From positions 62,001-126,000 of the forward strand of contig NZ_NPML01000018.1 in the NCBI RefSeq assembly GCF_002252565.1: a stretch of 64,000 bases of DNA, given 5' to 3'. The notes below the pieces were generated by a model. It was given only the letters and a program-made list of their open reading frames with translations. It searched no databases and had not been told where the DNA came from. The translations under genes were made by a program, and so were the position numbers. This DNA comes from Petroclostridium xylanilyticum. GTDB taxonomy: Bacteria; Bacillota; Clostridia; SK-Y3. Each line of letters opens with the position of its first letter. Position 1 is the first letter of the stretch. Positions 52,321-62,183 of the stretch are shown here, one piece after another.

Positions 52321-52983
52321 AGCAACTCCTTTTTCAAAATAACACTAATATTAATTTTTTTATATGCTACCATTTGACATGAACTGCTCAGCAAGCTTGG
52401 ATACAGATTATGAAGTCTTCCAAACCGCCCGAAACCAAACCTTTAACTATTATAAAAATTATACTTTCGCAATAGTTTTTTTAACACAGAAAAGAAGTAG
52501 TAGGAAATATGTCTAAAAGCAGTTTAATCCTATTTTTTATATAGGCTACATTAGGTGTGTTAATGACTATTCTACCTCCTGGTTTTAAAATCCTATTGAT
52601 TTCAATCATCGCCCTAAATATATCTGGTATATGTTCAATTGTATCTGATATCAAGACACAGTCTAAAAAATTGTCATTTAACTCTTCGATATACTCTTGA
52701 ATATTGCGATTTAATATTAAATGTTTATATGCTTTAAGTGCTTGTTTTGCATGCTCTACCCTGGAACTTGCAAGTTCAATTCCATAAAGCTTTTTATACC
52801 TATGCCTTAGATTATAAAGGACTGTCCCATTCCGCATCCAATATCTAATACACTATTTCCATTTCCTGCACAAAACAAAATACCTTCATATCTATTAGTA
52901 GACCACTTTCTTATACACAGATCAACTTTTCCTAAACTTTCATTTTCATATATTTTTGAGCAAGTAGTCTCCAAACTCATCAT
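52317..52983 (-). pseudogene. Decayed SAM-dependent methyltransferase
   Basis: Three pieces in different frames make up one class I methyltransferase. The N-terminus (52807-52983) reaches VLDIGCGMGQS, then stops. The middle (52481 to about 52837, another frame) continues LYNLRHRYKKLYGIELASSR and ISDTIEHIPDIFRAM, ending at a premature stop after IFPTTSFLC. The C-terminal tail (about 52317-52437, third frame) reads GFGRFGRLHNLYPSLLSSS, the typical family end. The roughly 50 residues between middle and tail are missing. It would have modified a sugar or lipid-linked intermediate. Confidence 0.85.
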
Positions 52984-53004
52984 GTTTGCCACCTTTATCA
53001 TTTA

Positions 53005-53874
53005 TTATCTATCTCTAATATTTGACTTTAGCTGCTTCCTTTTGAGAAGAGTTTTCTTTGAAACTGGTGTTCTTTTACGTAAAGATTGTACGATAACATT
53101 TATTAATATAACGCAGTCAAAAACAAAAAATAAATTATTATTTTTTAGCGAATCATATATATATATGATTGTTTTTCCAATTGTTTGTAAAAGAGCAATA
53201 TGGATAGGATAGTATTTCCATGCTACCCTAATATCATTAAAAAACTGTCTCTTTATAATTTTTTTTCTATTTCTCTGTTCATGTGACGCTTTATGAAAGA
53301 TAATTGCTTGTGGAAAATATAAAATGTTATAACCATACTCTAGCGCACGTAAAGCAAGATCACTCTCCTCTGCTTGTCCAAAAAAATCGTTTGGATATAG
53401 GCCAACTTTATCAAATACTTCTTTTTTAAAAGCACTTGCCCCTCCAGAAAACAAATGAGTGTATCTCTCTTTATCAGATATATCTACATAAAATTTGCTA
53501 GGATCTTCTATAATTTTCGCCTGTACTATTCCAAGCTTCTCTTCCGCAGTAATTCTAGTAACTATCTTGTTTAAACTGTGTGGCTCAATAATTGCATCAT
53601 TATCCAGAAAAAATAAAATCTCCCCTGAGGAATTTACTATACCTACATTTCTTCCCTCTGGACATCCTAAGTTATGAGGTAAGTGTATTAATTTTACTTC
53701 TGGATAAGTCTTTTTTATTGCTTGTGGGGTTCCATCTGTAGAAGCATTATCTACAACTATTATTTCAATGTTTTTATAGGACTGTTTGTAAATTGAATCT
53801 ATACATTCTAAAGTATCTTCTTTTCTATTCCATGTTAGAATAATCACACTAACTAGAGGATCATTAATATTCAT
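53005..53874 (-). CDS. Glycosyltransferase family 2
   Basis: 289 residues, GT-A fold. It opens VSVIILTWNRKEDTLECIDS, with the nucleotide-binding VDNASTDGT, the metal-binding region FFLDNDAIIEP, and the later GQAEESDLALRALEYG. A C-terminal hydrophobic stretch may tether it to the membrane. It overlaps the upstream glycosyltransferase by 11 bases. It resembles rhamnosyltransferase-like GT2 proteins. Specificity unknown. Confidence 0.9.
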   Translation of the reverse strand: MNINDPLVSVIILTWNRKEDTLECIDSIYKQSYKNIEIIVVDNASTDGTPQAIKKTYPEVKLIHLPHNLGCPEGRNVGIVNSSGEILFFLDNDAIIEPHSLNKIVTRITAEEKLGIVQAKIIEDPSKFYVDISDKERYTHLFSGGASAFKKEVFDKVGLYPNDFFGQAEESDLALRALEYGYNILYFPQAIIFHKASHEQRNRKKIIKRQFFNDIRVAWKYYPIHIALLQTIGKTIIYIYDSLKNNNLFFVFDCVILINVIVQSLRKRTPVSKKTLLKRKQLKSNIRDR

Positions 53875-55045
53875 TTTTGAGCACTCCCATATAAATTTTT
53901 TCTATTTTTTTTACATTTATTTCAGCACTAAACATATCTTTTACTTTAATTGCTGCATTTTCTATAAGCTTTTGCTTTAACTGCTGATTTCTTATCAACT
54001 TTAACATTGATTGTGTAAGTGCTTCTACATTCCCTGGTGGTACTAATAACCCATTAACTCCATCTTCTATTATTTCAGGTACTCCACCTACAGTAGTCGC
54101 AATAACAGGTTTATTTGCAGCCATTGCTTCAACAATTGCTATCCCGAAACCTTCATACAATGAGGGCAGTACAAATACATCTGAATAATGTAATATATTA
54201 GGTATATCTTTTCTTTCTTCAAGAAAAACTACTTTTTCTGATATGCATAATTCACTACATAAATCCCTCACCTGTTCTAATAGTGGGCCACCACCTACTA
54301 GTAACAAGATATAGTCATCTACTTTGTATTCTGTAATAAGCTTATAGAAGGCTTTAATTAAATAAATATGTCCTTTTTCTTCATAAAATCTTGCAATTGT
54401 TAAAACGACTTTCTTAGCGCTATCAATATTTAACTTAGCTTTGTGGGCATATTTAAATTTATCATAATCAATAAAGTTATATACAAGTCTTATATCTTTT
54501 TTAAGAAACTCAAAATTTTTTAGATAATAATGTTTAACTGCCTTAGAAATTGCAATATTAACCGTAGGTTTTACTTTTAAGGAAAAATACTCTATATACT
54601 TTTTAATCTTATCTTTTAAGGCTGTACTCTCTAGCCAGGGGTCAGTACTATGAATTGTGGTTACAATCCGAGTCTTCAAGCCAAAAGTTGCAAAGCGTGC
54701 AATAATACTCGACTCGTATAAGTGTGTATGAACAATATCATATTTTTCTTCTTTAACAAGTTTTCTTAATTTCTTAATACAATATACCATTATTTTGATA
54801 TCACTAATTTTAAAAGGTGGCGCTTTAAAATCATAAATTTTTATGTTCATGTTTTCTATTTCTTGTTTGAGAGGTTCACTCCGCCTAAGACAGCAGACAT
54901 CTACTTGAAATCTTTTTCTATCTAAGTGTTTTAATGTAGTCACTAATAAATTCTCTGCTCCCCCTAAGCCTAAAGAATTTATTAAATACAATATTTTTGC
55001 TCCATTTGATAATTCAGCTTGCATCTTTTCATTCATTCCCTTCAA
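53864..55045 (-). CDS. Glycosyltransferase family 4
   Basis: 393 residues with ILYLINSLGLGGAENLLVTT at the N-terminus, LTIARFYEEKGHIYLIKAF, and SLYEGFGIAIVEAMAANKPV as the donor-binding E-x7-E region. It overlaps both neighbours (11 and 17 bases), consistent with one transcript. Specificity unknown. Confidence 0.92.
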   Translation of the reverse strand: MKGMNEKMQAELSNGAKILYLINSLGLGGAENLLVTTLKHLDRKRFQVDVCCLRRSEPLKQEIENMNIKIYDFKAPPFKISDIKIMVYCIKKLRKLVKEEKYDIVHTHLYESSIIARFATFGLKTRIVTTIHSTDPWLESTALKDKIKKYIEYFSLKVKPTVNIAISKAVKHYYLKNFEFLKKDIRLVYNFIDYDKFKYAHKAKLNIDSAKKVVLTIARFYEEKGHIYLIKAFYKLITEYKVDDYILLLVGGGPLLEQVRDLCSELCISEKVVFLEERKDIPNILHYSDVFVLPSLYEGFGIAIVEAMAANKPVIATTVGGVPEIIEDGVNGLLVPPGNVEALTQSMLKLIRNQQLKQKLIENAAIKVKDMFSAEINVKKIEKIYMGVLKNEY

Positions 55046-56450
55046 TATCTAACACAGTATCCCCTCTAGATAAACCAAGCAAAAACATGAAAAAACCTAA
55101 GAAGCTTGCAAATGAAGAAACTACAGAAAACGTTTCCTGGGTTATTAAAGTAATTAGTATTCCTGTATAGGCAAATATTAGACAATAATTATATTTTTTT
55201 AGTAATGGAATTGTACTTTTTTTATAATTCTTCAAAATATACATATATATTTTGATAAGCAAAATTATAAAGGATATCAATCCTATAATGCCTGTTTCAC
55301 CAAGTACTGTTAAGAAATTATTATGTGCTCCCCAGCCACCGGTTGTAGGATATAAAAAGTATCTAAAACCCATAAAACCTACTCCAAAAAATAATTGTAA
55401 TAAACTATCAGGATAGTACTGAAAAAATTTATACCAAATAATGAATCTACTTCCTAAAGTAGTACTACTTATATCTCTTGAAAAAATCTTATTAATGTAT
55501 AAAAATAAGTTGCTATTCTGTAACAATATATATATATATATAATAGTAATTGGAAGAAGAAATATAATATATTTTCTATATTTTTTATTAGACATAATAA
55601 ATAAGAATAACGAAATTATAAATACTCCAATGGCTGCCATAGAATACGAATAAATGATTATTACTATAAATAATATAATGCTAGATAAATAACATATTTT
55701 TACTAAAAAGTTTTTGCTACTTTCAAAAAGTGCTAAAGTAACAAAAATTACTATCATCATATATATACCTAGATAAGCATAGTGAAAAGATAAATATCCT
55801 GTAATACCGCTTGTATACTGATCTCCGGTAATATTTTTGCCTATTTTAGCATATTCGTAAGTATAGGCAGCTAATATTGAATATTTTTGTAATAAGCCTA
55901 TTATTGAAGTAAATAAACCTGAAATCCATACAATTTTTAAATAATTTTTAATATCTTTATCTTCTATAAAAGTCTGCACGAATATAAATATGGAAAAATA
56001 TTGACTAATTTTAAAAACATGATAAATAGCATATTTTATTGCTGTAGCATCATTATATTGAAATACACTTGCTAAAGACATAATTATAGCAAATACATAA
56101 AACACTATGGGATAGAAAAGCTTATTTTTCCTTAAAACAATTTTTCTTGTAAGCATCTTTAATAAAAAAGATATTAGAACTATAAAATAAAAAATATCAT
56201 CTAAACGTATAAAAATACTTGGACCAAAATTTGTTTTAATAATAGGAATAGTAAAACAAAAAGAAAAAAGTAATGCATGTAAAATATATCTTATATCTAA
56301 TGTTATCAAGAAAATAAAACTTAAGCTAACTACCAATGCAATTCCAATTTTAATATTTAGTAAAGATAATATTACTGCAATTAATCCAAAAATTAAGAAA
56401 GAAAATTGCATTTTATTCTTTTTTACATACAAACTAAAATGATTAAACAT
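55029..56450 (-). CDS. O-antigen polymerase/ligase-like membrane protein (Wzy type)
   Basis: 473 residues with about 12 hydrophobic segments and a larger outer loop holding GVGFMGFRYFLYPTTGGWGAHNNFLTVLGETG. This is the Wzy_C-type region with the AHNxxL and ExG pattern. It likely joins repeat units outside the membrane. I chose ATG 56450 (AAGGAG close upstream); the GTG at 56465 is less likely. Codon usage is very AT-rich. Confidence 0.87.
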   Translation of the reverse strand: MFNHFSLYVKKNKMQFSFLIFGLIAVILSLLNIKIGIALVVSLSFIFLITLDIRYILHALLFSFCFTIPIIKTNFGPSIFIRLDDIFYFIVLISFLLKMLTRKIVLRKNKLFYPIVFYVFAIIMSLASVFQYNDATAIKYAIYHVFKISQYFSIFIFVQTFIEDKDIKNYLKIVWISGLFTSIIGLLQKYSILAAYTYEYAKIGKNITGDQYTSGITGYLSFHYAYLGIYMMIVIFVTLALFESSKNFLVKICYLSSIILFIVIIIYSYSMAAIGVFIISLFLFIMSNKKYRKYIIFLLPITIIYIYILLQNSNLFLYINKIFSRDISSTTLGSRFIIWYKFFQYYPDSLLQLFFGVGFMGFRYFLYPTTGGWGAHNNFLTVLGETGIIGLISFIILLIKIYMYILKNYKKSTIPLLKKYNYCLIFAYTGILITLITQETFSVVSSFASFLGFFMFLLGLSRGDTVLDIEGNE

Positions 56451-56499
56451 GAAACTCCTTGTCACCTTTCATTAGTGGATAACCCATTTCAAATTTATA

Positions 56500-58050
56500 T
56501 TATTTACTTTTTGTTGAATAATTTGACATTATATTACTAATAAATTTGTTTGCATATCCATAAATTATTAATGAACACATCTCTTTTTTACAAACATTAA
56601 TAATAAAAAATGCTAACCAGCATAATCCAGTAGTTAAAAAAAGAACTATTGCTTTAAGATAATAAGATGTTAAATCAATGTTATTAAAAATATATAGTTT
56701 TGCTATTAAGATTAAAATTAAAAAAATTACTGATGACCAGATAATTTTTTCAATATTTAAAATATTAAATGATGATTTACTAAAACATTTAAAGTATTTT
56801 TTGATAAGATAAATTGTTCCTAATAATGTTGAAAGAACAGTTGCAACCGCTAACCCGAAAATTCCAAAAATTTTAACAAAAATATAATTACCAATTATAT
56901 TTCCAATCAACATTATTAACTCAAGATGTAAAATAATTTTATTGATGCCTTTAGAAAAAAACATTTGAAGCATTATTGAATTAATACATGACAACAACAA
57001 AGTAGGTACATAAATCATCAATACTTTTGAAGTTTTTATTGTATCATCTATATTAAAAGAACCTCTCATATACAGTATAGCAACTATTTCTTTACTAAAT
57101 ATAAAAATTACTATGCAAATAGGCAATACTAACCATATAATAATATTCAAAAACTTACTTAAATGTATATTTTCTTGATTATTCTTTTCATGAATCATAC
57201 TTGACATTATAGGAAATATAGCTGTTAAAATAGGTTCAATAATAAAAGATTTTGGCAAATACAATATTCTAAAGGCATAATCAATTATAGAAACACTCCC
57301 TTCAGCCAAAGATATTCCAAAGAATTTGTCAACAACCAAGTTTAAGTTTCCAACTAGTGAAGCAAATATTGTTACTGAAAAACCATTACTTAACAATTTA
57401 AAATATTCTATATTAAAAAAATTACTAATTCTTAATCCACTGAATAATAAACTTATAAATAAGATTATAAATTGAATTATTGCCCCTGCAATAGTTGAAT
57501 AAATTAACGCATTAATACCATAACGTCCACTAAATAAAAACATTCCTATCAATATTGTTAAGCTATTTATAAATGCAGCCATAGAATATAAAAAATGTTT
57601 TGTCTGGGCTATATAGTATATTTGGATAATATTTGACAAAGTTATAAAAACTATGATAATTGATAGTATTCTAAGCATATTAGCTACAAGATATTTATCC
57701 CCGTCTATACTATTAATCATTATAATATTAACAATAAAATTGCTAAAAAATATACATATTAGACTTATTACTGCTGACACTATTAAAAATACAAATATCA
57801 ATGAGCTTATGGCTTTTTGTTGTTGTACATTTTCATATTTTGTAAAATATGGTATCAATACATTTCTGATAGATAAAATACTTGAAGTAATTATTGTTGG
57901 AATTAAAAGAGCTATTAAATAATAATCATTAGCTTTAGATGTACCATACTGCTCCGCTCTTATACTTTGTACTACAAAATTTAAAGCTCTATTTAGAACT
58001 GTGAACATAGACAGTACAAATACAGATATTGATATTTTTTTTAAAGTCAA
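56500..58050 (-). CDS. MurJ/Wzx-like lipid-linked sugar flippase
   Basis: 516 residues with about 14 membrane segments, MVF superfamily. Conserved stretches are VVQSIRAEQYGTSKANDYYL near the N-terminus and VDKFFGISLAEGSVSIIDYA (a MurJ-like VDRxxAS.L.EG variant) in the middle. In this cluster it most likely flips the undecaprenyl-linked repeat unit and not lipid II. Very AT-rich. AGGAGG lies upstream of the start. Confidence 0.87.
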   Translation of the reverse strand: MTLKKISISVFVLSMFTVLNRALNFVVQSIRAEQYGTSKANDYYLIALLIPTIITSSILSIRNVLIPYFTKYENVQQQKAISSLIFVFLIVSAVISLICIFFSNFIVNIIMINSIDGDKYLVANMLRILSIIIVFITLSNIIQIYYIAQTKHFLYSMAAFINSLTILIGMFLFSGRYGINALIYSTIAGAIIQFIILFISLLFSGLRISNFFNIEYFKLLSNGFSVTIFASLVGNLNLVVDKFFGISLAEGSVSIIDYAFRILYLPKSFIIEPILTAIFPIMSSMIHEKNNQENIHLSKFLNIIIWLVLPICIVIFIFSKEIVAILYMRGSFNIDDTIKTSKVLMIYVPTLLLSCINSIMLQMFFSKGINKIILHLELIMLIGNIIGNYIFVKIFGIFGLAVATVLSTLLGTIYLIKKYFKCFSKSSFNILNIEKIIWSSVIFLILILIAKLYIFNNIDLTSYYLKAIVLFLTTGLCWLAFFIINVCKKEMCSLIIYGYANKFISNIMSNYSTKSK

Positions 58051-58262
58051 AAAAATTCCTCCTAGAATTATTCAGTACAACAAAATATACTATTAATATT
58101 TAAAGTAAAAGTGTATTTTGCGCCTATATGTTCAACTTAGTTAATATATGTCTATATCTATCATAATTTTCTTTATTAGTATCAATATTCTTTAACCTCT
58201 AACAATCATTGTACTTATTACTTAGTTTAAGTTTATTAGGTTAATTGATTATCTACTTACTT
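58051..58262. other. AT-rich intergenic gap in polysaccharide cluster
   Basis: About 210 bases with no open frame of note, no clear hairpin and no consensus promoter. It marks the boundary between the moderately AT-rich genes to the right and the very AT-rich block to the left. Confidence 0.4.
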
Positions 58263-61200
58263 TTAATCTAATTGGTATAACATTATATCTGAAATCTCTA
58301 CATAACCTTTATCATTACCATTATGATCAAACCTAATAAATTGTTTTCCATCCTTTATATCTTTAGTAGTGATAAATTCAAAATAATGTTTTTCCCAAGA
58401 CAAATTCGGTCTAAGAATATTAGCACGAAATTGTACCTGCTCACCTTTCTCACTTATCATAAATACTTCAAAGGTTTTATCACTTTCTAACTCACCCTTT
58501 ATTTTCATTTCTAACATATATTTTTTTTGCGGTTGTAAGGAAAATTTTCTTGTAAGTACAATACCTTCAACATTTCCAGTATTCGCAATTCTTATGGCAT
58601 TCTCATTTATTATGTTAATTTGCAATTGTGATCCTTTATTTTTCCAAGACCACCATGAATCCGGCAGCCCATCCCCATTGGTATCCGCATCCATATACGC
58701 ATTGAATACCAGTCTGTTGAACTTCCTTACACTCTCGGGATCTTTATAATTCCTCAGCAACCAGTCCGATCTTTCTATATACTCCATCGTTTCCGGCGTA
58801 AGGGATATAGGCTTCAATATCTTCTTATTTATCTCCTTCATCACCACAGGAATATTCAACACTTCTTTAAAAGCCTTCTCGGCCTCATTGTATTTTTTTG
58901 CATTGAGATTGTTTACCCCTATCTGGAAATAAACATCGGCTTTTTGCTGGTAGTTTTGTGCTCTAAGCGGTTGTACCTGTATAGCTTTATCTATATACTT
59001 CAAGCCTTCCTCTATCTTTCCTCTCCCCATTGCAATGGAGGCTGCATGGGCATATAACTGGGAATTGTACGGCTCCAGTTTTAAGGCTTTCTGTACCATC
59101 TTTTCCGCATTTTCAAATTGTTCTTGGTTTACTACCTGTTTTTTTCCATCTTTTTCTTTAACCGATAGATTGTTGTACAGCTTGGCCAAATCAATTTTAT
59201 AGGAAGCAGTAAAAGGATCTTGCTTTACTGCTTTTTCAAAATATTTCACGGCTGATTTCAGGTCATTCTGCTTTACCTTCTGTACAGCAGCTTGTGCATT
59301 GGCATAACCGCTTTGCAGGCTTATTACTGCGAAAAGAATAGCAGCTGAAACTATGCCTGCACCTGCAATCTCATATCGATACCGTTTGAGTGTATAGTGT
59401 TTTATTTCAAATAGATCTTTTGTTATAAGAATGAGGCATGCTATCAGCTCCCACAGCATCAGGGATACTGCTGCCAGTGACAGGTCAAAGTCTATGGCAC
59501 TGTGTGCTAAAAGGGATAGCACCGCTGCAGCTAATGTTGCAACGAGTATACTATTTTCGCCTGCTTCTCTATTTTGCGTCTTAAATCTGTAAATAGTGAA
59601 TAGAAGCAGCCCTACAAAAGAGAGAAGTACTAATAATCCCAACGTTCCGGTTTCTATCCACACCTGTATGAAGTAGTTATGGGCCTGGGTGGACCAGTAC
59701 ATATAGGACTGGTACATAAAGTTCAATGCAGCCCATCCGCCGCCACCGGCTCCCAAGACAGGCCTGTCCTTTATGATCTTTAGTGAATCCTTATAGAATA
59801 CTGCCCTTTCCGTAACGCTTTGCGTTTCAGTATTGATGTCATTAATTCTTGCTACAATTGTATCGGGTATATATTTGTATCTGAATATTACCTTTTTTTG
59901 CTGATTATTTGCATGGTTGGTCAGTGTCACGTTTTGCAGTTTGACATAGGTATTGGCATAGTGATTTTGTATCTTTATATTAATCTTTTCGGTATCTTCC
60001 AGTGCTTTAAAAGTTAATTCTTTATTATTTTGTAAATCTATATTGGTTGCTTCTACAATGTTTTGAACTTTTTTCTCGGCATTAATGCTGTCAATGATGA
60101 GCTTGTACGCCCATTTCTTTTCATCCGGTGAATCAAATTCAATATCATATTTTAAGGTGTACTCGACATTGGACTGGATACCGTCTACTACTTTGCCAAC
60201 AGTCTTTGTACCATCTTTTTCACTTTGGGCATGAGACAGTTCTACAGGTTTTTCTATATTAAGGGCAAACCCTATTAAAGACCCGATAGATATTAAAGTT
60301 ATTGCAATGAATACTGTTCCTGCTATTACCAGATGTTTTCTCCGGAATTTTTTCAGGAATTCTACTAAAAATCCTATTGCAAAAGAAAGAATTACTGCTA
60401 AAACTGCTCCACCTATCGTTATTTTCCATATTCCTGCGACGTCTTTTGCATTTACAAATTTATGAAAGAATGGCACTGCACCAAGTGTTAGAGTACCTGC
60501 AATACCTGAGTAAAGTATACCTTCTATCGCATGATATACATCCCGCAGCAGGATGATGAATAATATATAAACTGCCGGAAAAAGGAGCCATGCTCCACGG
60601 GAATAAGTAAAAATGAAAGTCAATAATAAGATAAAGGAGGCTCCGGTGTATATATGTTTTAAAAATTTATTTTTTGTGTAAACGGTTAAGCCGGTTGAAA
60701 GTATAAAGGCAGCCAGCAGGTAAGAAGCCAGTGTATTCGCATACTGGATCATTGATGTGATTCTGCCGGAAGTATACCCCCCAAAAATCTTATAATTCAC
60801 CCCCGGAAGTACGTTTACTATATTTTCAACTACTCTTGCCACTTTTTCTCCTGCTGCTGAATCAATTCCGACAAGTGCTATTCCAACGGCACTTGCTACA
60901 ATAATATTTAGAAGGGTGTATAATTCCTTCTTATTTTTTACTGTATCCCTTATGATAAGGTAAATAGCAAAATAATTGCAGTACTTGAGCAACTCCCCTA
61001 CAGCCATTCTCATATTGGCTGCCTGGGTAAACACAATAGGCAGGAAATATACAACTACCATTCCTGCGGCTGCATAGTCCAATGGAGTCTTGAATACTGC
61101 ATAGTCTTTGTTTAAAAACTTATAGATCCAGAATAATATGAATAAAGAGAATGACATTATATGAAAAGGAAGCAGCTCTTTATCAAAATATAATCCCCTT

Positions 61201-61313
61201 GCGTAAGGCGGATAAAATATTAATATTGCAAGCCCTGTTAAAATTATGGTCCTTAGTGCGCTAACGATATTGAGTTGTGCGATAATTTGCGTTTTCTTTT
61301 GTACGTTTGGCAT
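58263..61313 (-). CDS. Large O-antigen ligase-domain protein with TPR repeats
   Basis: 1,016 residues in three parts. (1) Membrane segments from about 15 to 360 and again 560-700 surround a large extracellular region. The Wzy_C/WaaL motif RPVLGAGGGGWAALN and YWSTQAHNYFIQVWIETGTL follows it. (2) Tetratricopeptide repeats lie about 690-850. (3) A C-terminal beta-rich domain after ADTNGDGLPDSWWSW, a calcium-binding-like DxNxDGxxD stretch, resembles a carbohydrate-binding module. It probably attaches or polymerises glycan outside the cell. It is longer than usual for the family because of the third part. Confidence 0.85.
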   Translation of the reverse strand: MPNVQKKTQIIAQLNIVSALRTIILTGLAILIFYPPYARGLYFDKELLPFHIMSFSLFILFWIYKFLNKDYAVFKTPLDYAAAGMVVVYFLPIVFTQAANMRMAVGELLKYCNYFAIYLIIRDTVKNKKELYTLLNIIVASAVGIALVGIDSAAGEKVARVVENIVNVLPGVNYKIFGGYTSGRITSMIQYANTLASYLLAAFILSTGLTVYTKNKFLKHIYTGASFILLLTFIFTYSRGAWLLFPAVYILFIILLRDVYHAIEGILYSGIAGTLTLGAVPFFHKFVNAKDVAGIWKITIGGAVLAVILSFAIGFLVEFLKKFRRKHLVIAGTVFIAITLISIGSLIGFALNIEKPVELSHAQSEKDGTKTVGKVVDGIQSNVEYTLKYDIEFDSPDEKKWAYKLIIDSINAEKKVQNIVEATNIDLQNNKELTFKALEDTEKINIKIQNHYANTYVKLQNVTLTNHANNQQKKVIFRYKYIPDTIVARINDINTETQSVTERAVFYKDSLKIIKDRPVLGAGGGGWAALNFMYQSYMYWSTQAHNYFIQVWIETGTLGLLVLLSFVGLLLFTIYRFKTQNREAGENSILVATLAAAVLSLLAHSAIDFDLSLAAVSLMLWELIACLILITKDLFEIKHYTLKRYRYEIAGAGIVSAAILFAVISLQSGYANAQAAVQKVKQNDLKSAVKYFEKAVKQDPFTASYKIDLAKLYNNLSVKEKDGKKQVVNQEQFENAEKMVQKALKLEPYNSQLYAHAASIAMGRGKIEEGLKYIDKAIQVQPLRAQNYQQKADVYFQIGVNNLNAKKYNEAEKAFKEVLNIPVVMKEINKKILKPISLTPETMEYIERSDWLLRNYKDPESVRKFNRLVFNAYMDADTNGDGLPDSWWSWKNKGSQLQINIINENAIRIANTGNVEGIVLTRKFSLQPQKKYMLEMKIKGELESDKTFEVFMISEKGEQVQFRANILRPNLSWEKHYFEFITTKDIKDGKQFIRFDHNGNDKGYVEISDIMLYQLD

Positions 61314-61333
61314 TGAGAAACCCCCGAACCTGA

Positions 61334-61750
61334 TTACATAAAATTATCATGCAGCATAACAAGAAATTTTTTTATATCATCTAATTTATTTTTCATTACA
61401 TCATATACTATTTTCTTATCCAGACTGGTATACTGATGTGCTATAATATTTCGAAACCCAACCATTTTGATGTATGTTGCAGCTTCGCTGTCTGATATAT
61501 ATCCTTTCTGTTTCAATATTCTAAAGCCATCACTCAGCATTTCTATGGTTCCGTAACCATTATCAACAACTATATGATTAGCGATCTCCGCCATTTGATT
61601 TATAATAATAAATAAATTATATTCAACTACATTTTGGACAACTTTATCAGTTATAAACTGCTCATACCCAAGGTGTGCATATCCCGCAATCATCTGTATG
61701 GATTCATTAATTTGCACTATTTTTCTTTGTAATATTCTTTGGTCAACCAT
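61334..61750 (-). CDS. hepT: HepT-like toxin (DUF86 / HEPN RNase)
   Basis: 138 residues, all-helical HEPN protein. The family's R-x4-H-x-Y motif is intact (R100 in GFRNIIAHQY, H105, Y107), so it could be active. It pairs with the nucleotidyltransferase antitoxin encoded just upstream, whose gene it overlaps by 8 bases. In this system the antitoxin AMPylates the toxin's tyrosine. Confidence 0.9.
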   Translation of the reverse strand: MVDQRILQRKIVQINESIQMIAGYAHLGYEQFITDKVVQNVVEYNLFIIINQMAEIANHIVVDNGYGTIEMLSDGFRILKQKGYISDSEAATYIKMVGFRNIIAHQYTSLDKKIVYDVMKNKLDDIKKFLVMLHDNFM

Positions 61751-62174
61751 TTTTTATCTCTTCTTTCAATGTCGTAATAACATTTATATATTGTGCATCA
61801 AGGTAGGGTTTTACATCAAAATACTCGCCAAGAGAGCGTATCATGAATTCTGATTCAACTAGACGGTTTCTGCTTAATATTTTAATATGATGATTGATAA
61901 TTCTGCTTTTTAAAAGCGGTTTTGCCGTATTTAAAATGACAAGGTCAACTTCTTTATTTAACAGTCTGTTTAATTCCGCCTTTATAGACAAATACGCCTC
62001 TATATCTTGCGATATTTCATCATTTTCATAATAGATTGCAATGTCCACATCACTCAATCCGGTTTCTTTATGCCGTGCATAAGAACCAAAAATATATACA
62101 AATACTACTTCATGTTTATCCTTAAAATAGTTTTTAACTTTTTGTATTATCTGTTCTCTTTCTTCATCGCCCAT
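61743..62174 (-). CDS. mntA: MntA-like nucleotidyltransferase antitoxin
   Basis: 143 residues, minimal nucleotidyltransferase. The catalytic pattern GS-x10-D-x-D is exact (G30-S31 to D42 and D44). In characterised pairs it transfers AMP to HepT and so neutralises it. The first of the two overlapping genes, it begins just 9 bases after the Wzz-like gene, so it is part of the polysaccharide transcript. Confidence 0.9.
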   Translation of the reverse strand: MGDEEREQIIQKVKNYFKDKHEVVFVYIFGSYARHKETGLSDVDIAIYYENDEISQDIEAYLSIKAELNRLLNKEVDLVILNTAKPLLKSRIINHHIKILSRNRLVESEFMIRSLGEYFDVKPYLDAQYINVITTLKEEIKNG

Positions 62175-62183
62175 TGCAATCCC

